Source: Polynucleobacter sp. AP-Melu-500A-A1 | Lineage (GTDB): Bacteria; Pseudomonadota; Gammaproteobacteria; Burkholderiales; Burkholderiaceae | Assembly (NCBI RefSeq): GCF_018882125.1 | Contig: NZ_JACVOZ010000001.1 | Location: 124,001 to 188,000, forward strand | Reading direction: 5' to 3' | DNA: 64,000 bases | Shown: piece by piece, positions 1 to 10,551 of the stretch | How the letters are laid out: the number at the start of each line of letters is the position of its first letter | Numbering within the stretch: position 1 is the stretch's first letter | Notes under the pieces: model-generated | The model's input: only the letters and a program-made list of their open reading frames with translations | What the model was told of the DNA's origin: nothing | Databases searched by the model: none | Made by a program: the position numbers and the translations under genes

Positions 1-6
1 CAATAA

Positions 7-792
7 ATGAATCAACCAAAGATTAATTTTGGAGTAGTAAAGCATTCTCGCTTTCGACCAGCGAAAAATGCCTTTGGGTATGGTGTATTCACCGTCTCAA
101 TTCCCATGCGCTCTAGAAATACCAATCCCGATCTACTTAGAGATTGTGGGCTCAAAGACAATAGCGCTGGCCTTATTTCCTTCTTTGACAAGGATCATGG
201 GCAAGGAGAAGCGAATAGTCTGGCGTGGATTGAAAAACTGCTACATGAAAACCAGGTTTCCAATATTGATGGGGAAATCTGGTTACAAACTTTTCCAAGA
301 GTATTAGGTTATGTTTTTAACCCCGTTAGCTTTTGGATCTGCACTCGTGCAGGTGGGCAAGTACAGGCGGTATTAGCAGAAGTCAACAATACCTTTGGGG
401 AGCGGCATTGTTATTTACTCCACAAAGACTCTGGAGATATCTTGCACTCTGGAGAGACGCTAACTAGTAAAAAAGTATTTCATGTCTCTCCTTTCTGCGA
501 GATTCGGGGGGAATATCATTTCCGCTTCTTATTTCCCAACGAGAGCCATTCTGGGCGCCACTCCGTTTATCGTATTGAGCTCCATGAAGATGGACGTCCT
601 TTGATTAATACCAGCATTAGTGGTCAAAGTCGCCCCCTCAGTCGCGCCAATCTATATTTGGCATTTATTAGCTATCCTTTAATGAGCTTGGGCGTTATTT
701 TCAGAATCCATTGGCAGGCATTGAAATTATGGATAAAAGGTGTACCCTTTAACTCAAAACCAAAACCACCTGAGTTCGAAGTTAGCAGATGA
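7..792 (+). CDS. DUF1365 family protein
   Basis: 261 residues. The family signature is visible around residues 89-110 (LQTFPRVLGYVFNPVSFW), followed by a conserved region ending in a His/Arg-rich stretch. The molecular function of DUF1365 is not established; these genes usually sit between a flavin amine-oxidase-like gene and a cyclopropane-fatty-acid-synthase-like methyltransferase, as the downstream gene here confirms. The start lies only 7 bases into the window, so the upstream partner cannot be seen and a slightly earlier start is not excluded. The stop overlaps the next start by 4 bases (ATGA), which indicates translational coupling. A role in modifying unsaturated membrane lipids is inferred from context only. 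Confidence 0.9.
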   Translation: MNQPKINFGVVKHSRFRPAKNAFGYGVFTVSIPMRSRNTNPDLLRDCGLKDNSAGLISFFDKDHGQGEANSLAWIEKLLHENQVSNIDGEIWLQTFPRVLGYVFNPVSFWICTRAGGQVQAVLAEVNNTFGERHCYLLHKDSGDILHSGETLTSKKVFHVSPFCEIRGEYHFRFLFPNESHSGRHSVYRIELHEDGRPLINTSISGQSRPLSRANLYLAFISYPLMSLGVIFRIHWQALKLWIKGVPFNSKPKPPEFEVSR

Positions 793-2078
793 ATCGTCCT
801 GGACAATCCTTACTTTCTCGCCTAAATTTTGCAAGACCGCAAGTACGGTCATCTAAGCAATATCGTTTTAGTGTCGATGCCCTTATGAAGCTACTACCGC
901 AGCTGGGTAGCGGCTATCTAAAAATAACCCTGCCTAATAACGAAAGAAAAGAGTTTGGCAATCCTTCAGATGCCCTTCATGCAGAAATTCATATTTTGGA
1001 TTGGTCGGTATTTAAACAAGTGATGTCTCATGGGGACATTGGCTTTGCAGAGAGTTATATTCGCGGACAGTGGAACACACCTGACCTGAAAGCCTTACTA
1101 GAGTTAGTGATTCGCAATCGAAACATTCTTGATAAAGCTATTTTTGGAAGCTGGTATGGTTCAATTTTCTATCGCTTTAGACATTGGTTGCGAGATAACA
1201 CTAAATCTGGCAGCCGCAAAAATATTCACGCACACTATGACTTAGGGAACGCCTTTTACAGCTTATGGCTTGATCCCACGATGAGTTATTCAAGCGCCTG
1301 GTTTTCAGAAGGCGACAAGCAGTCACTTGCAGAGGCGCAACGTGCAAAAATTAGGCGCATCCTAGACTCTATTGACTCCAAAGCATCTGACCATATTCTA
1401 GAAATAGGCTGTGGTTGGGGTGGCGTGATGGAAGAGGCTCTCCAAAGCAATATTGCCATCACAGGCCTTACGCTTTCCACTGAACAAAAAGCGTTTGCTG
1501 ATGAGCGCTTAAAAAATATTCAAATGTCTCAAGAGAAAGCCCCAGCATTTGAAGTGCGCCTGCAAGACTACCGTGATTGCCCAGAGCAATTTGATGGCAT
1601 CGTCTCAGTAGAAATGTTTGAGGCTGTTGGAGCAAAGCATTGGCCTGAATATTTTCATACTATTGCTAAGCGCCTAAAGACAGGTCGCAAAGCATGTATT
1701 CAAACCATTGTGATTGCTGAAGACCTTTTTGAGCGCTATCGACATAACACCGACTTTATTCAGCAATATGTATTTCCTGGTGGGATGTTGCCTTCACTCA
1801 CCAGCTTTCGGGCAAGCGCTGCGCAAGCTGGCTTAAAAGTTGAAGCTGAATTTGCCTTTGGATCCGATTATGCAAAAACGCTGTGTATTTGGAGAGATAG
1901 CTTCAATCACAGACTTCAAGAAGTACGGCAACTGGGTTTTGATGAGGCATTCATTCGCCTCTGGAATTTCTACCTCATGTATTGCTCTGCAGGATTCTCT
2001 GAACATAATATCGATGTAGTGCAATTTACCTTGAGCCATGAAACTTCTACGCCTTCTGCTGATAGTCTAAGCGCATGA
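789..2078 (+). CDS. Cyclopropane-fatty-acyl-phospholipid synthase-like SAM methyltransferase
   Basis: 429 residues, close to the usual CFA synthase length. The N-terminal part carries the family segment GFAESYIRGQW near residue 85. The SAM-binding glycine motif LEIGCGWGG lies near residues 204-212, and the conserved QYVFPGGMLPS segment near residue 325. The family transfers a methylene or methyl group from SAM to double bonds of membrane phospholipid acyl chains. Second gene of a three-gene operon with ATGA overlaps on both sides. Because the partner is DUF1365, it may be a methyltransferase making methylated or furan-type fatty acids instead of a true Cfa; the sequence alone does not decide this. 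Confidence 0.93.
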   Translation: MNRPGQSLLSRLNFARPQVRSSKQYRFSVDALMKLLPQLGSGYLKITLPNNERKEFGNPSDALHAEIHILDWSVFKQVMSHGDIGFAESYIRGQWNTPDLKALLELVIRNRNILDKAIFGSWYGSIFYRFRHWLRDNTKSGSRKNIHAHYDLGNAFYSLWLDPTMSYSSAWFSEGDKQSLAEAQRAKIRRILDSIDSKASDHILEIGCGWGGVMEEALQSNIAITGLTLSTEQKAFADERLKNIQMSQEKAPAFEVRLQDYRDCPEQFDGIVSVEMFEAVGAKHWPEYFHTIAKRLKTGRKACIQTIVIAEDLFERYRHNTDFIQQYVFPGGMLPSLTSFRASAAQAGLKVEAEFAFGSDYAKTLCIWRDSFNHRLQEVRQLGFDEAFIRLWNFYLMYCSAGFSEHNIDVVQFTLSHETSTPSADSLSA

Positions 2079-2851
2079 AGCAACTAGGTATCGATAGCTT
2101 CTCTGGCAAACGCGTTTGGATCATTGGCGCCTCAAGTGGCATCGGCGCAGCATGCGCTCAGGCATTACTCAGTAAGGGCGCTAAAGTGGCGCTCTCAAGC
2201 CGCCGGATAGAGCGTCTAGAGCAAATTGCGCGAGCTGTCAAACCAGAACAAACGCTCATTTTGCCCGTGGATGTGACTCAGCAGCAGCAAATTCAAACTG
2301 CTTATCAAAGCATTGTGCAGGCATGGGGTGGCATTGATTTACTCCTTTTTGTATCGGGCATGTATGTGCCTTTGCGTGCAGATAATTTTGATATCAATAC
2401 TGCAGAGCAGACAATTGACGCCAATCTATTAGGGCCAATGAGAGCTGTAGCAGCTGTTCTACCCAATATGCTGAGTGCGCATGCTGGACATATCGCTATT
2501 GTGGGCAGTGTTGCCGGCTACAGCGGATTGCCAAAAGCATTAGCCTATGGCCCCAGTAAAGCCGGAATTATTAATTTCTGCGAGACCTTGTATTACGACT
2601 TGCTACCGCAGGGCGTCAGCGTTCATATGATTTCTCCGGGCTTTGTTGCTACCGAAGCGACAGCCCAGAATGATTTTGAAATGCCCGCATTAATTACCGC
2701 AGATCAAGCTGCTACTGAAATTTTGTCTGGTATTCAAAAGGGAGAATTTGATATCCACTTTCCAAAACGGTTTTCAGGATTCTTAAAATTTCTCAGAATC
2801 CTGCCTTATCCCCTCTACTTTTGGATAGTCCGGCGCTTTGTAAAAATCTAA
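2075..2851 (+). CDS. SDR family oxidoreductase
   Basis: 258 residues. Classical short-chain dehydrogenase: nucleotide-binding GASSGIG at residues 18-24, catalytic serine region IVGSVAGYSG near 140-150, and YxxxK (YGPSK) near 158-162. The C-terminus is hydrophobic and basic (PYPLYFWIVRRF), which suggests membrane association and a lipid-like substrate. It starts inside the methyltransferase stop (ATGA overlap), so all three proteins are probably made together. NAD(P)-dependent reduction or oxidation of a lipid intermediate is an inference from context. Confidence 0.9.
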   Translation: MKQLGIDSFSGKRVWIIGASSGIGAACAQALLSKGAKVALSSRRIERLEQIARAVKPEQTLILPVDVTQQQQIQTAYQSIVQAWGGIDLLLFVSGMYVPLRADNFDINTAEQTIDANLLGPMRAVAAVLPNMLSAHAGHIAIVGSVAGYSGLPKALAYGPSKAGIINFCETLYYDLLPQGVSVHMISPGFVATEATAQNDFEMPALITADQAATEILSGIQKGEFDIHFPKRFSGFLKFLRILPYPLYFWIVRRFVKI

Positions 2852-2854
2852 GTC

Positions 2855-3499
2855 CTACTTGTATTTATCTTTACGGATTTTTTCTTCGAGATAATCCATC
2901 ACAGCAATCGCTTTAGCCTTGGTACCAGCAATCGAAGGTGAAGTTACATACTTACCCTGCATCACAATGGTTGGCACACCATCTATGCGATAAGCCTCTG
3001 CCAGTTGCTTTGCCGCTCGGGCTTTTGAAGTCACTGCAAATGAACGATAGGTAGCCAAGAAAGTATTGCGATCAATTCCTTGGGAAGCAGCCCAATCAGC
3101 AATTTCTGGTTCCGTTAAGAGGCGCTTATTTTCTTTATGCATTGCGTACATCACTTTTTCATTGAGCGCATCCCCTTTACCCAAGGATTCGAGCGTATAA
3201 AAAAGCTGACTATGCGGTATAAAGTCATCTCGAAAAGCAACTGGTACACGTTTGAATACCACATCCTTTGGCTGACGTTTAACCCAACTGCTGAGCTCTG
3301 GCTCAAAGTCATAACAATGGGGGCAGCCGTACCAAAAGAACTCAATGACTTCAACTTTGCCCTTGATTTCTACAGGCTGCGGAATTGGTAACACCCGGTA
3401 ATCAAAGCCTTCCTCAAACTTTGGGTTTTGAGCCAGGGCGACCCCGCTTAAACACAGGAAGGTCAATGCAGTAAAGAGTCTTTTGCTAAATGAAATCAT
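2855..3499 (-). CDS. dsbA: Thiol:disulfide interchange protein DsbA
   Basis: 214 residues with a signal peptide (about residues 1-23, ending ALAQ). Thioredoxin-fold active site CPHC at residues 59-62 and the cis-proline loop GVPT with Pro at 176. Periplasmic oxidase that introduces disulfide bonds into exported proteins and is reoxidised by DsbB. The start overlaps the stop of the SPOR-domain gene (ATGA), so the two are co-transcribed downstream of argS. This argS-SPOR-dsbA order is familiar from Burkholderiales. It converges with the SDR gene with only 3 bases between the stops. Confidence 0.95.
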   Translation of the reverse strand: MISFSKRLFTALTFLCLSGVALAQNPKFEEGFDYRVLPIPQPVEIKGKVEVIEFFWYGCPHCYDFEPELSSWVKRQPKDVVFKRVPVAFRDDFIPHSQLFYTLESLGKGDALNEKVMYAMHKENKRLLTEPEIADWAASQGIDRNTFLATYRSFAVTSKARAAKQLAEAYRIDGVPTIVMQGKYVTSPSIAGTKAKAIAVMDYLEEKIRKDKYK

Positions 3500-4101
3500 G
3501 ATTTAGTAGTTTTAATAAGGGTTGGTTTAATGCCCATGCCGTTTAACTTATCACGCACAGGATTGCTTTCTTCTGAGCTAGCATAAGGACCAATGCGAAC
3601 TCGCCACAACGAGTTGCCCTCGCTAGTCACTTCGCTTAACGAAGCCTGAATACCTTGAATAGCCAAGCTTGCTTTCTGAGCATCAGCATCTGCGCGCTTC
3701 GCAAATGCTCCGACTTGCAAATAGTACTGAGCATCTGATTTTGCGGCTGCAGAAGAGTTATCTGCCGACTTTTTACTATTGAGCAAATCTCCAATAGGGT
3801 CAGCGACAGGACTTGCACTAGATTTACTCTGCAGGGGTTTATTCAGGTCCACTGGTTCGGCAGGGCTGACAGTCTCACCCTCAGCAGGTGGAGCTGCTGG
3901 CTTAAGAATACTGAGAGGTAAATTAGGTGCACGAACGCCAGGCCGTTCTTGAGGAGTATTTTTAGAAAGATAAAAAGCAACTGCAAAGGCGATACCCAAG
4001 CCAGCGCCCAGGCCTAAAATAAAGCCAAGAATCGTGCCTCCGTATTGAGCATTAGCTCTTGGAACTTTGATGAGGCCAGTTTGTTGATTCGGTTTTTTCA
4101 T
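3496..4101 (-). CDS. SPOR domain-containing membrane protein
   Basis: 201 residues. Short basic cytoplasmic N-terminus, one transmembrane helix at about residues 21-45 rich in Gly, then a long Pro/Ala/Ser linker and a C-terminal SPOR domain at about 125-199 (YYLQVGAFAKRADAD and WRVRIGPY). SPOR domains bind denuded peptidoglycan at division sites, so this is an FtsN-like bitopic protein with the repeat domain in the periplasm. Whether it is the FtsN of this organism cannot be decided here. Lies 35 bases downstream of argS and is coupled to dsbA. Confidence 0.9.
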   Translation of the reverse strand: MKKPNQQTGLIKVPRANAQYGGTILGFILGLGAGLGIAFAVAFYLSKNTPQERPGVRAPNLPLSILKPAAPPAEGETVSPAEPVDLNKPLQSKSSASPVADPIGDLLNSKKSADNSSAAAKSDAQYYLQVGAFAKRADADAQKASLAIQGIQASLSEVTSEGNSLWRVRIGPYASSEESNPVRDKLNGMGIKPTLIKTTKS

Positions 4102-4136
4102 GATTCCCTCATCTTACATTTTCACTTCATTTGCCG

Positions 4137-5864
4137 CTACATCTTTGCTGGAGCGGATACCCCTAATACCTTCAAACCATTTTGTAATACCTGGCGGGTG
4201 GCTGACAAAAGCGCTAGACGGGCTAATTTCAAATTCGGATCATCTACCAACACCCGATCGGCGTTATAGAAGGTATGAAAATCACCCGCTAGGTCACGCA
4301 AATAGAATGCCAAGGCATGGGGTGCCAAATCAGCGGCAGCATCTGTCAAAACCTCTGGATATTCAGCTAGACGTCTTAATAAGTGATCAGAAGCTTTGCT
4401 ATTGAGAAGTGATAAGTCTGCATTTACTAAGTCTGCCGTTTGCCCACCCCAATGCTGCAAGATTGAACTAATCCGTGCATGTGCATATTGAACATAGAAC
4501 ACGGGATTCTCATCATTTTGCGCAAGTGCTAAATCAATATCAAATACAAACTCAGTATCTGCTTTCCGTGAAATTAAAAAGAATCGCACTGCGTCGCGTC
4601 CACGCGCAAGTGCCAAATCTTTCTCTTCGGGAGTCATTTCAGCAGTAAGGCCGCCTGACCACTCAACCAAGTCACGAACGGTGACGTAAGAACCTGCACG
4701 CTTAGAAATTTTGACTTCTTCACCGCCGCGCATCACCGTCACCATCTTGTGTAAAACATAATCTGGAAAGGTCTTCGGAATTTCCCAACCTCGCTTCTGT
4801 GCCACGCCCTGTATACCTGAGCGGACACGGGCAATCGTGCCATGATGATCACTACCCTGCACATTAATCACTTTTTTGAAGCCACGCTTCCATTTACTGG
4901 CGTGATATGCCACATCAGGAACAAAGTAGGTAAAGCTACCATCTGATTTACGCATGACACGATCTTTGTCATCACCGTCATCAGTCGTTTTTAACCAAAG
5001 GGCCCCTTCGCCTTCATAGGTTTTACCAATACTTTGTAAATCCTCTACGATTTGAGCAACACTACCATCGGTATATAAAGAAGACTCTAGGTAATAGCAG
5101 TCAAATTTCACACCAAAGGTTTTCAAATCGAGATCTTGTTCATTACGTAAATACGCAACTGCAAATTGACGTATTGCCTCAAGATCATCTTGATATTTTT
5201 CAGAGGCTTTAAAGGCAGCAGCAATCTCTGCAATATATTCACCGTTATAAGCTTGTTCGGGCCAAGCTGCATCACCGGGCTTCAAGCCCTTTAAACGCGC
5301 CTGGACAGATAAAGCAAGATTGGCAATTTGTACGCCAGCATCGTTGTAATAAAACTCACGGTGCACTTTAATACCTTGGGTCGCTAAGAGATTAGCCAAG
5401 GCATCTCCTAGTGCAGCTTGCCTACCATGGCCAACGTGTAATGGACCTGTGGGATTTGCTGAAACAAACTCAATCATGGCGCTAGCGACTGGCCCCTTAC
5501 CACTAGGAAGCTCCCCAAACCGAGGGCCGGCTGACAAAATTTCTTTAACTACTGCGATTTTCGCTGCATTACTAAGGCGAAAGTTGATAAACCCAGGGCC
5601 AGCAATTTCGCAAGAAGTAATCAGCTGTTCAAAGTCTGGTTGCTTTTGCAAACGCTCTACAAGCGTCTGCGCTAAATCCCTTGGGTTCAGTTTCCAGGCT
5701 TTAGAAAGCTGCAGGGCAATATTGCAGGCAACGTCACCGTGATCTACTGCTTTTGGACGCTCTAATCGGGGTTGTGGAACGTCGCCCAGGCCTCGCTCTT
5801 GCGCCAGTTCTTGTAGTGCTCCGCCGAGCATCTCAATTAATCGATTTTTATTGGTCAACAACAT
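4137..5864 (-). CDS. argS: Arginine--tRNA ligase
   Basis: 575 residues, the normal length. Class I aminoacyl-tRNA synthetase: N-terminal Arg-tRNA additional domain (1-90), HIGH-type motif HVGH at residues 143-146 preceded by the ANPTGPL signature, a KISKRAG segment around the degenerate KMSK site, and a C-terminal DALR anticodon-binding domain ending in [10 protein letters not shown]. It charges tRNA-Arg in the cytoplasm. First gene of the argS-SPOR-dsbA operon; divergent from the DUF1840 gene, with 35 bases between the starts. Confidence 0.97.
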   Translation of the reverse strand: MLLTNKNRLIEMLGGALQELAQERGLGDVPQPRLERPKAVDHGDVACNIALQLSKAWKLNPRDLAQTLVERLQKQPDFEQLITSCEIAGPGFINFRLSNAAKIAVVKEILSAGPRFGELPSGKGPVASAMIEFVSANPTGPLHVGHGRQAALGDALANLLATQGIKVHREFYYNDAGVQIANLALSVQARLKGLKPGDAAWPEQAYNGEYIAEIAAAFKASEKYQDDLEAIRQFAVAYLRNEQDLDLKTFGVKFDCYYLESSLYTDGSVAQIVEDLQSIGKTYEGEGALWLKTTDDGDDKDRVMRKSDGSFTYFVPDVAYHASKWKRGFKKVINVQGSDHHGTIARVRSGIQGVAQKRGWEIPKTFPDYVLHKMVTVMRGGEEVKISKRAGSYVTVRDLVEWSGGLTAEMTPEEKDLALARGRDAVRFFLISRKADTEFVFDIDLALAQNDENPVFYVQYAHARISSILQHWGGQTADLVNADLSLLNSKASDHLLRRLAEYPEVLTDAAADLAPHALAFYLRDLAGDFHTFYNADRVLVDDPNLKLARLALLSATRQVLQNGLKVLGVSAPAKM

Positions 5865-5899
5865 AGAACAGTGAGTTTATCAGGTGGTAAGCTATCGAA

Positions 5900-6217
5900 A
5901 TGATCTATCAATTTCGCTCAAAAGCCGCTCCAGACGTCATCATGCTGGCTGATCTGACTCAGCAAATTTTTGATATCTTGGGGCACCCTATTGAGCCCAG
6001 AGGAATTTTGACAGTAGAGAAGCTACCTGCTTACATTACCGCCCTAGAAACCGCTATTCTGAAAGACTTGGAAGAGCGCTCACAAACCAAGAATGGGGCC
6101 AATGAACACCAGGGCCATTCCAAATCAGCCGACCGTCTTGGCCAAAGAGCCTATCCATTCCTTGAGCTGATGAAGCAAAGTAATGCCAAAGGCGAGCCAG
6201 TAATGTGGGGTGTTTAA
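5900..6217 (+). CDS. DUF1840 domain-containing protein
   Basis: 105 residues, matching the DUF1840 length and pattern: N-terminal [16 protein letters not shown], the [10 protein letters not shown] segment near residues 36-45, and a conserved C-terminus [19 protein letters not shown]. Cytoplasmic, function unknown, common in Burkholderiales. Its stop overlaps the convergent metH stop by 4 bases (the palindrome TTAA, 6214-6217). Confidence 0.85.
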   Translation: MIYQFRSKAAPDVIMLADLTQQIFDILGHPIEPRGILTVEKLPAYITALETAILKDLEERSQTKNGANEHQGHSKSADRLGQRAYPFLELMKQSNAKGEPVMWGV

Positions 6218-8967
6218 TCTAAAGAACTAGAAAGTTGACGACGCACATCCTCAATAGATTCACCGCGGCGTATAGCCAAGTCTTCAATCTGATCAGTAGA
6301 TAGCTTGCCGACATTAAAGTAGCGGGCATCAGGATGTGCCAAATAGAATCCACTCACACTAGATGCAGGATTCATGGCCATCGATTCGGTCAATGTCATG
6401 CCAATATCTTCAGAGCCAATCACTCGCAGTAAATCTTTTTTGACCTCGTGCGCAGGGCACGCAGGATATCCGGGTGCTGGACGAATGCCACGATACTCTT
6501 CATTAATCATTTGATCATTTGTCAGAATCTCATCGGTGGCATATCCCCACAAATCCGTTCTAACACGATGGTGCATCAACTCAGCAAAAGCCTCGGCTAA
6601 ACGATCTGCTAAAGCCTTTAACATGATTGCACTGTAGTCATCATGCTTCGCCTGAAATTCTGCGACCTTTTTCTCAACCCCATGACCTGTTGTTACAGCA
6701 AAGCATCCTAAGTAATCAGCTACACCAGAATCCCTGGGGGCAACGTAATCTGCGAGACAGCGATTTGGGCGGCGAATGCCGTCAATGACTGGACGCTCAG
6801 CTTGTTGACGTAAGTTATGCCACACAAATAATGGGTGCTCACGGGCTTCATCGCTATATAAAACAATGTCATCGCCAACGGTATTGGCCGGATAAAAAGC
6901 GACTACTGCATCGGCTTGTAACCATTGGCCTTTAATCAATTTTTCCAATAAGGCCTTGGCGTCTTCAAACACTTTACGTGCTTCAACGCCCACAACTTCA
7001 TCATCCAAAATCGCTGGGTACTTACCTGCTAAATCCCATGTCTGAAAGAATGGTGTCCAGTCAATATATTTCGCAATATCACTTAAGGCAAAGTTTTTAA
7101 AGACGCGACGCCCAATAAACTTAGGCTTTTCTGGAACATAAGCAGCCCAATCAATGAGTTCACGATTTTTCCTGGCAGCCTCTAATGAAATAGTAGGCGC
7201 AGCTTTTTTATTAGCATGTTGCTCACGAATGCGGACATAGTCATCACGCAAATCTTGAATGAATTTGGTAGCGCTCTCATCAGAAAGTAAGCTAGAGGCA
7301 ACCGACACTGAGCGTGATGCATCTGGTACATAAACCACTGGACCGTCATAGTGTGGCGCAATCTTGACTGCTGTATGAACACGAGAGGTAGTAGCGCCAC
7401 CAATCATGAGTGGGATTTGTCGCTCCCGGAAATAATCGTCGCGCTGCATTTCTTGTGCAACATAAGTCATCTCTTCAAGCGAGGGCGTAATTAAGCCGGA
7501 AAGGCCGACAATATCGGCTTTCTCTTCCTTGGCACGCTTCAAAATTTCAGCACAAGGCACCATCACGCCCATATTGGCAACTTCAAAGTTATTACATTGC
7601 AACACCACTGTCACGATATTCTTACCAATATCGTGCACATCACCTTTCACGGTAGCCATCACAATCTTGCCTTTGGCTTTAGCCTCACCACCACCAGCAA
7701 TATGTAGTCGCTTCTCTTCCTCAATATATGGAATCAGTATCGCAACAGCCTGTTTCATTACTCGAGCACTTTTTACCACTTGCGGCAAGAACATCTTGCC
7801 CTCGCCAAATAAATCACCTACGACATTCATGCCATCCATGAGTGGGCCTTCAATCACCTCAATGGGGCGACCACCATCGCCCATGATTTGCGCCCGCAAT
7901 TCTTCGGTATCTGCTTCAATAAAGGTGGTGATGCCATGCACCAGGGCATGTGTTAAGCGCTCACGGACTGGATCTTCACGCCAGACTAAGTTTTCAACTT
8001 GCTTGGCACCACCGCCCTTAAATTGGTCGGCAATATCGAGCAAACGCTCTGTTGGCGTCTTTCCGTCTTTTTCTTTAAAGCGATTAAGAACCACATCCTC
8101 GACTCGCTCCCTGAGCTCTGAATCTAAATCAGCGTAAACACCCAATTGGCCGGCATTCACGATGCCCATATCCATACCCGCCTTGATAGCATGGTACAGA
8201 AATACAGTATGAATTGCCTCGCGAACACGATCATTACCGCGGAATGAGAAGCTCACATTAGAAACGCCACCGCTCACTTTAGCGCCAGGTAGATTTTCTT
8301 TAATCCAGCGTGTGGCATTAATAAAATCTACTGCATAGTTATCGTGCTCTTCAATACCGGTCGCAATTGCAAAAATATTGGGATCAAAAATAATATCTTC
8401 TGCAGGAAAGCCAATCTCATTTACAAGAATGTCATAGCATCGTTGGCAAATTTCAGTTTTGCGCTTGAAGGTGTCTGCTTGGCCCACTTCATCAAAAGCC
8501 ATGATGACGGAAGCTGCACCATAGCGACGAATTAAGCGCGCTTGTTTTCTGAAAGGTTCTTCGCCTTCCTTTAAGGAAATTGAATTAACAATCGGCTTAC
8601 CTTGAATACATTTCAGACCCGCCTCAATCACGCTCCATTTAGAGGAGTCGATCATGATAGGTACTCTAGCGATATCTGGCTCTGATGCAATCAAGTTTAA
8701 GAAGCGCGTCATCGCTGCTTCAGAATCTAACATTGCCTCGTCCATATTAATGTCGATGACCTGCGCACCATTTTCAACTTGTTGACGAGCCACTACAAGC
8801 GCTTCATCAAATTGATTATTCAAAATCATGCGGGAGAATGCTTTAGAGCCTGTGACGTTGGTACGCTCACCAATATTGACAAAGCGAACATCGGTAGTCA
8901 CATTAAATGGCTCTAGACCAGAAAGCTTCATGGCTGGCATGGCTTTTGGATTTTCCAATTTACTCAT
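6214..8967 (-). CDS. metH: Methionine synthase, pterin/cobalamin/activation domains
   Basis: 917 residues from the ATG at 8967. This start is chosen because it overlaps the stop of the upstream half by ATGA; a longer reading reaching 9066 would run through that gene. Domains in order: pterin (methyl-THF) binding about 20-290, cobalamin cap and B12-binding domain with the DxHxxG motif GDVHDIG near residues 440-447, and the SAM-binding reactivation domain after about 600 with RPAPGYP near 830. It methylates homocysteine using methyl-THF through cobalamin. The homocysteine/zinc domain is encoded separately at 8964-10028, an arrangement common in Burkholderiales. Confidence 0.96.
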   Translation of the reverse strand: MSKLENPKAMPAMKLSGLEPFNVTTDVRFVNIGERTNVTGSKAFSRMILNNQFDEALVVARQQVENGAQVIDINMDEAMLDSEAAMTRFLNLIASEPDIARVPIMIDSSKWSVIEAGLKCIQGKPIVNSISLKEGEEPFRKQARLIRRYGAASVIMAFDEVGQADTFKRKTEICQRCYDILVNEIGFPAEDIIFDPNIFAIATGIEEHDNYAVDFINATRWIKENLPGAKVSGGVSNVSFSFRGNDRVREAIHTVFLYHAIKAGMDMGIVNAGQLGVYADLDSELRERVEDVVLNRFKEKDGKTPTERLLDIADQFKGGGAKQVENLVWREDPVRERLTHALVHGITTFIEADTEELRAQIMGDGGRPIEVIEGPLMDGMNVVGDLFGEGKMFLPQVVKSARVMKQAVAILIPYIEEEKRLHIAGGGEAKAKGKIVMATVKGDVHDIGKNIVTVVLQCNNFEVANMGVMVPCAEILKRAKEEKADIVGLSGLITPSLEEMTYVAQEMQRDDYFRERQIPLMIGGATTSRVHTAVKIAPHYDGPVVYVPDASRSVSVASSLLSDESATKFIQDLRDDYVRIREQHANKKAAPTISLEAARKNRELIDWAAYVPEKPKFIGRRVFKNFALSDIAKYIDWTPFFQTWDLAGKYPAILDDEVVGVEARKVFEDAKALLEKLIKGQWLQADAVVAFYPANTVGDDIVLYSDEAREHPLFVWHNLRQQAERPVIDGIRRPNRCLADYVAPRDSGVADYLGCFAVTTGHGVEKKVAEFQAKHDDYSAIMLKALADRLAEAFAELMHHRVRTDLWGYATDEILTNDQMINEEYRGIRPAPGYPACPAHEVKKDLLRVIGSEDIGMTLTESMAMNPASSVSGFYLAHPDARYFNVGKLSTDQIEDLAIRRGESIEDVRRQLSSSLD

Positions 8968-10028
8968 GCTGAAGCTTCTGCTCCCTCGCGATAAAAGGGG
9001 CGAGGCTTGCGTTTGGCAACTGCATTCGCAATTGCCCGGATATGGTCGGGCGTGGTCCCGCAGCAACCTCCCACCAAATTCACTAGGCCATCCTTGGCAA
9101 AGCCATCTACTAAGCTTGAGGTAATTTCTGGGGTCTCATCAAACCCTGTATCACTCATTGGATTAGGGAGGCCAGCATTAGGATAGCAAGATACTGCAGC
9201 ATCACAAATACGCGCAAGTTCTGCAACATAAGGGCGCATTAAGGCAGCACCTAAAGCACAATTCAAACCAAATGTGAGTGGCTTAATGTGACGCAAACTA
9301 TTCCAAAATGCTTCAACCGTTTGACCTGAAAGAATTCGACCCGATGCATCCGTTACCGTTCCAGAAATCATTACAGGTAAACGTTCACCAGTCTCTTCAA
9401 AAAATTCATCTAAAGCAAACAATGCTGCTTTTGCATTCAGGGTGTCGAAAATGGTTTCTACTAAAAATAAATCCACTCCACCAGCAAAGAGGCCTTCAAT
9501 CTGCTCACGATAAGAGGCGCGCAAAGTATCAAAGGTGACATTGCGTGCACCAGGATCATTCACGTCTGGAGAAATACTTGCAGTCTTGGGAGTTGGCCCA
9601 ATGGCACCAGCGGCAAAGCGAGGCTTATCGGAGGTGCTGTATTTATCGCAAGCTGCGCGAGCTAATCTAGCTGAAACCTCATTCATTTCACGTGCTAGGC
9701 CAGGCATTTTGTAATCTTCTTGGGCAACCGATGTGGCACCAAAGGTATTGGTTTCAATAATGTCAGCACCTGCATCCAAATACTGCTCATGAATTTTGCT
9801 AATGATTTGAGGCTGAGTTAACACCAATAATTCATTATTGCCCTTGAGATCACCTGGGTGATCAGCAAAGCGTATGTTGCCTGGCAAACCACGATAATCA
9901 TCTTCAGACAGTTTGTACTGCTGAATCATGGTGCCCATAGCCCCATCCAAAATGAGAATGCGCTGCTTCAGCAACTCAGGGAGTGGCTGGCCACGCGTAT
10001 AAGGCTGGGATAAACCATTAAATTGCAT
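8964..10028 (-). CDS. metH: Methionine synthase, homocysteine-binding subunit
   Basis: 354 residues, corresponding to the N-terminal domain of single-chain MetH. Zinc ligands for homocysteine thiolate activation are visible: the Cys in GLNCALG near residue 256 and the Cys pair in GGCCGTT at 322-323. The N-terminal signature [10 protein letters not shown] is present. Translationally coupled (ATGA) to the large MetH half, so the two polypeptides together rebuild a standard enzyme of about 1270 residues. Divergent from phaM, with 76 bases between the starts; no riboswitch-like structure was recognised in that gap. Confidence 0.95.
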   Translation of the reverse strand: MQFNGLSQPYTRGQPLPELLKQRILILDGAMGTMIQQYKLSEDDYRGLPGNIRFADHPGDLKGNNELLVLTQPQIISKIHEQYLDAGADIIETNTFGATSVAQEDYKMPGLAREMNEVSARLARAACDKYSTSDKPRFAAGAIGPTPKTASISPDVNDPGARNVTFDTLRASYREQIEGLFAGGVDLFLVETIFDTLNAKAALFALDEFFEETGERLPVMISGTVTDASGRILSGQTVEAFWNSLRHIKPLTFGLNCALGAALMRPYVAELARICDAAVSCYPNAGLPNPMSDTGFDETPEITSSLVDGFAKDGLVNLVGGCCGTTPDHIRAIANAVAKRKPRPFYREGAEASA

Positions 10029-10104
10029 TATTTAACCGGGAATAATCTCTAGAATCCCTTATTCTATTGGAAAAGCCACATTTCATTTAACCCGGAGCCC
10101 ATCT

Positions 10105-10551
10105 ATGTTTGGAACCATTCCAGAATTCAATCAAAGTCTTGATATGTTTAAAACCATGTGGGGTCAAGGCGCGGCAGGACAGACTGGGCAATTTCCCTTT
10201 ACTACCGACGCCTCAAAGGCTGCAGGGGGCTTTGGCGCTGCGTTTCCAGGACTTGATGTTGATGAACTTGAAAAGCGGATCAAAGATCTCAAGAGTGTTG
10301 AAACCTGGCTAAACCTCAACCTCAATATCCTGAAATCTACAATTCAAGGTCTTGAAGTTCAGCATGCCACCATGATGGCGCTCAAGTCATTTGGTGATGC
10401 AGTCTCAGCAGCTGGGGCAGCTGCTACTAACCCCACAGAAAGCACTGCAACTAAAGCAAGCGCTAAACCACGGAAAACCGCAACACGCCGTCGTCGCAAA
10501 GCTGGCGATGCAACTTTCCTCGACGAAGTAGGTAATTCAAATGAGCAATAG
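10105..10551 (+). CDS. phaM: PhaM-type polyhydroxyalkanoate granule regulatory protein
   Basis: 148 residues. N-terminal half has the PhaM pattern (FGTIPEFNQSLDMFKTMWG, then ELEKRIKDLKSVETWLNLNLN near 50-70) predicted to form helices; the C-terminus is a short Ala/Thr linker followed by a Lys/Arg-rich tail (KPRKTATRRRRKAG, about 121-134). In Ralstonia, PhaM activates PHB synthase and tethers granules to the nucleoid through its basic tail. This version is shorter than the Ralstonia protein. GGAG precedes the ATG by 8 bases. The last 89 bases overlap the convergent MBL gene. Confidence 0.85.
   Translation: MFGTIPEFNQSLDMFKTMWGQGAAGQTGQFPFTTDASKAAGGFGAAFPGLDVDELEKRIKDLKSVETWLNLNLNILKSTIQGLEVQHATMMALKSFGDAVSAAGAAATNPTESTATKASAKPRKTATRRRRKAGDATFLDEVGNSNEQ

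Noticed and set aside
7529..8137. Open frame of 202 codons on the plus strand inside metH
   Set aside because: It is antisense to the well-conserved cobalamin/pterin part of metH, with Ser/Thr/Pro-rich low-quality sequence and no ribosome site; a shadow frame.
8964..8967. metH split as a frameshift or sequencing error
   Set aside because: Clean stop-start overlap, proper N- and C-terminal ends in both proteins, and the same split known in Burkholderiales.
8968..9066. Longer start for the large metH half
   Set aside because: The extra 33 residues overlap the 3' end of the homocysteine subunit gene; the ATG at 8967 with an ATGA overlap is the better start.
10029..10104. Cobalamin or SAM riboswitch before metH
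   Set aside because: Only 76 bases between metH and phaM, with no recognisable conserved core or stem arrangement.
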